From the NCBI GenBank assembly GCA_023390875.1, contig JAEWCA010000431.1, positions 1 through 5,932 of the forward strand: a DNA stretch of 5,932 nt, read 5' to 3'. The position numbers and the translations under genes are program-made. Positions 5,548 to 5,932 of this stretch are shown here, piece after piece. The stretch's first letter is position 1, and each line of letters begins with the position of its first letter. The stretch comes from Actinomycetes bacterium (GTDB lineage Bacteria > Actinomycetota > Actinomycetes > Actinomycetales > Cellulomonadaceae). The notes below the pieces were generated by a model. The model was not told where the DNA came from. It ran no database searches and saw only the letters and a program-made list of their open reading frames with translations.

Positions 5548-5932
5548 TCAGTCGTCGATCTCCGCAAGGCCCTGCCGGTCCAGCTCCGCGAGGTGCTCCT
5601 TCATCGTGCGGACCTGCTCGGGCGGGTGGCCGACCCAGTCGAGCAGCTCGCCGACGACCCGGACCGGGTCCTTCGTGCGGTACGAGCGCGTCGGGTTCCC
5701 GGGGAACCGTCTGTCCGTGACGTTCGGGTCGTCCTCGAGGTCGCCCGTCGGCTCGACGACGTAGATCCGGCCGCGGCCCTCGCCGTCGGCGAGCTCCGCG
5801 CCCCACGTCGCCGCGTCGAGCGTCCGTGTCACGTACACGTGGTTCATGATCCGCCCGGTCTCGAAGTTGGATTCGCGGCCCGGCACCAGCAGATCACCCA
5901 CGGCCAGATCGGCTTTCGTGCCGTGCAGGAGC
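5548..5932 (-). CDS. arr: Rifamycin ADP-ribosyltransferase Arr, 5' end outside window
   Basis: The 127 visible residues match Arr, a small cytosolic enzyme that inactivates rifamycins by moving ADP-ribose from NAD to the ansa-chain hydroxyl. In order they show HGTKADL with the conserved His, NHVYVTRTLDAATWGAE, GEGRGRIYVVEPTG, and the family signature DDPNVTDRRFPGNPTRSYR, then RVVGELLDW. The family length is about 140 residues, so roughly 10-20 N-terminal residues lie beyond the right edge. The frame is open from codon 5931-5929 inward, so the GTG at 5901 is an internal valine and not the start. It is intact over the visible part. Arr is a common chromosomal gene in actinomycetes and gives intrinsic rifampicin resistance there. 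Its neighbours suggest no shared pathway. No promoter can be seen. Confidence 0.92.
   Translation of the reverse strand, partial: LLHGTKADLAVGDLLVPGRESNFETGRIMNHVYVTRTLDAATWGAELADGEGRGRIYVVEPTGDLEDDPNVTDRRFPGNPTRSYRTKDPVRVVGELLDWVGHPPEQVRTMKEHLAELDRQGLAEIDD

Noticed and set aside
5548..5901. arr starting at GTG 5901
   Set aside because: The frame continues upstream to the window edge with conserved Arr sequence (HGTKADL), so this GTG is internal.

Overview
The window looks like chromosomal DNA of a high-GC actinomycete. Evidence is the very GC-rich sequence, third codon positions that are almost all G or C, GTG as well as ATG starts, and a rifamycin ADP-ribosyltransferase of the actinobacterial Arr type. 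A Micrococcales member such as a Cellulomonas relative is my guess, not something the sequence proves. I see no mobile element, tRNA, rRNA or CRISPR.

Layout, left to right: a transaldolase-family gene (-, 74-1192); a divergent promoter region with a TGTCCTGACA operator (1298-1307); a two-unit tautomerase (+, 1378-1767); a strong hairpin terminator between convergent genes (1780-1820); a GntR/HutC-type repressor with a UTRA domain (-, 1829-2566); a second operator, TGTCCGGACA (2651-2660); then an inositol-type operon on +. That operon holds a 5'-truncated iolE-like gene (2686-3117), an intact iolG (3152-4162) and an iolH homologue broken by a one-base frameshift (4175-5040). After a terminator (5062-5097) comes a structured leader with a possible 17-residue leader peptide and a third TGTCNNGACA site, followed by a small two-helix membrane protein (5317-5544). 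Convergent with it is the 3' part of arr (-, 5548-5932), which runs off the right edge.

How it fits together: IolG oxidises myo-inositol (or a close relative) to inosose, IolE-type enzymes dehydrate inosose, and IolH is an iol-cluster TIM-barrel protein of unsettled function. The GntR gene sits divergent to this operon. The same 10-base inverted repeat lies in front of the iol genes and between the transaldolase and tautomerase genes, where it overlaps a good -35 box. The simplest reading is one local repressor controlling both groups. The iolA, B, C and D genes are not in the window, and two of the three iol genes are damaged, so the locus is either a decaying copy or contains sequence or assembly errors.

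Most worth a second look: the shared operator linking transaldolase and tautomerase to an inositol operon; the non-canonical active site of the transaldolase (Gln where E. coli TalB has Glu96); the two lesions in the iol operon; and the leader at 5196-5293, which can fold into mutually exclusive structures.
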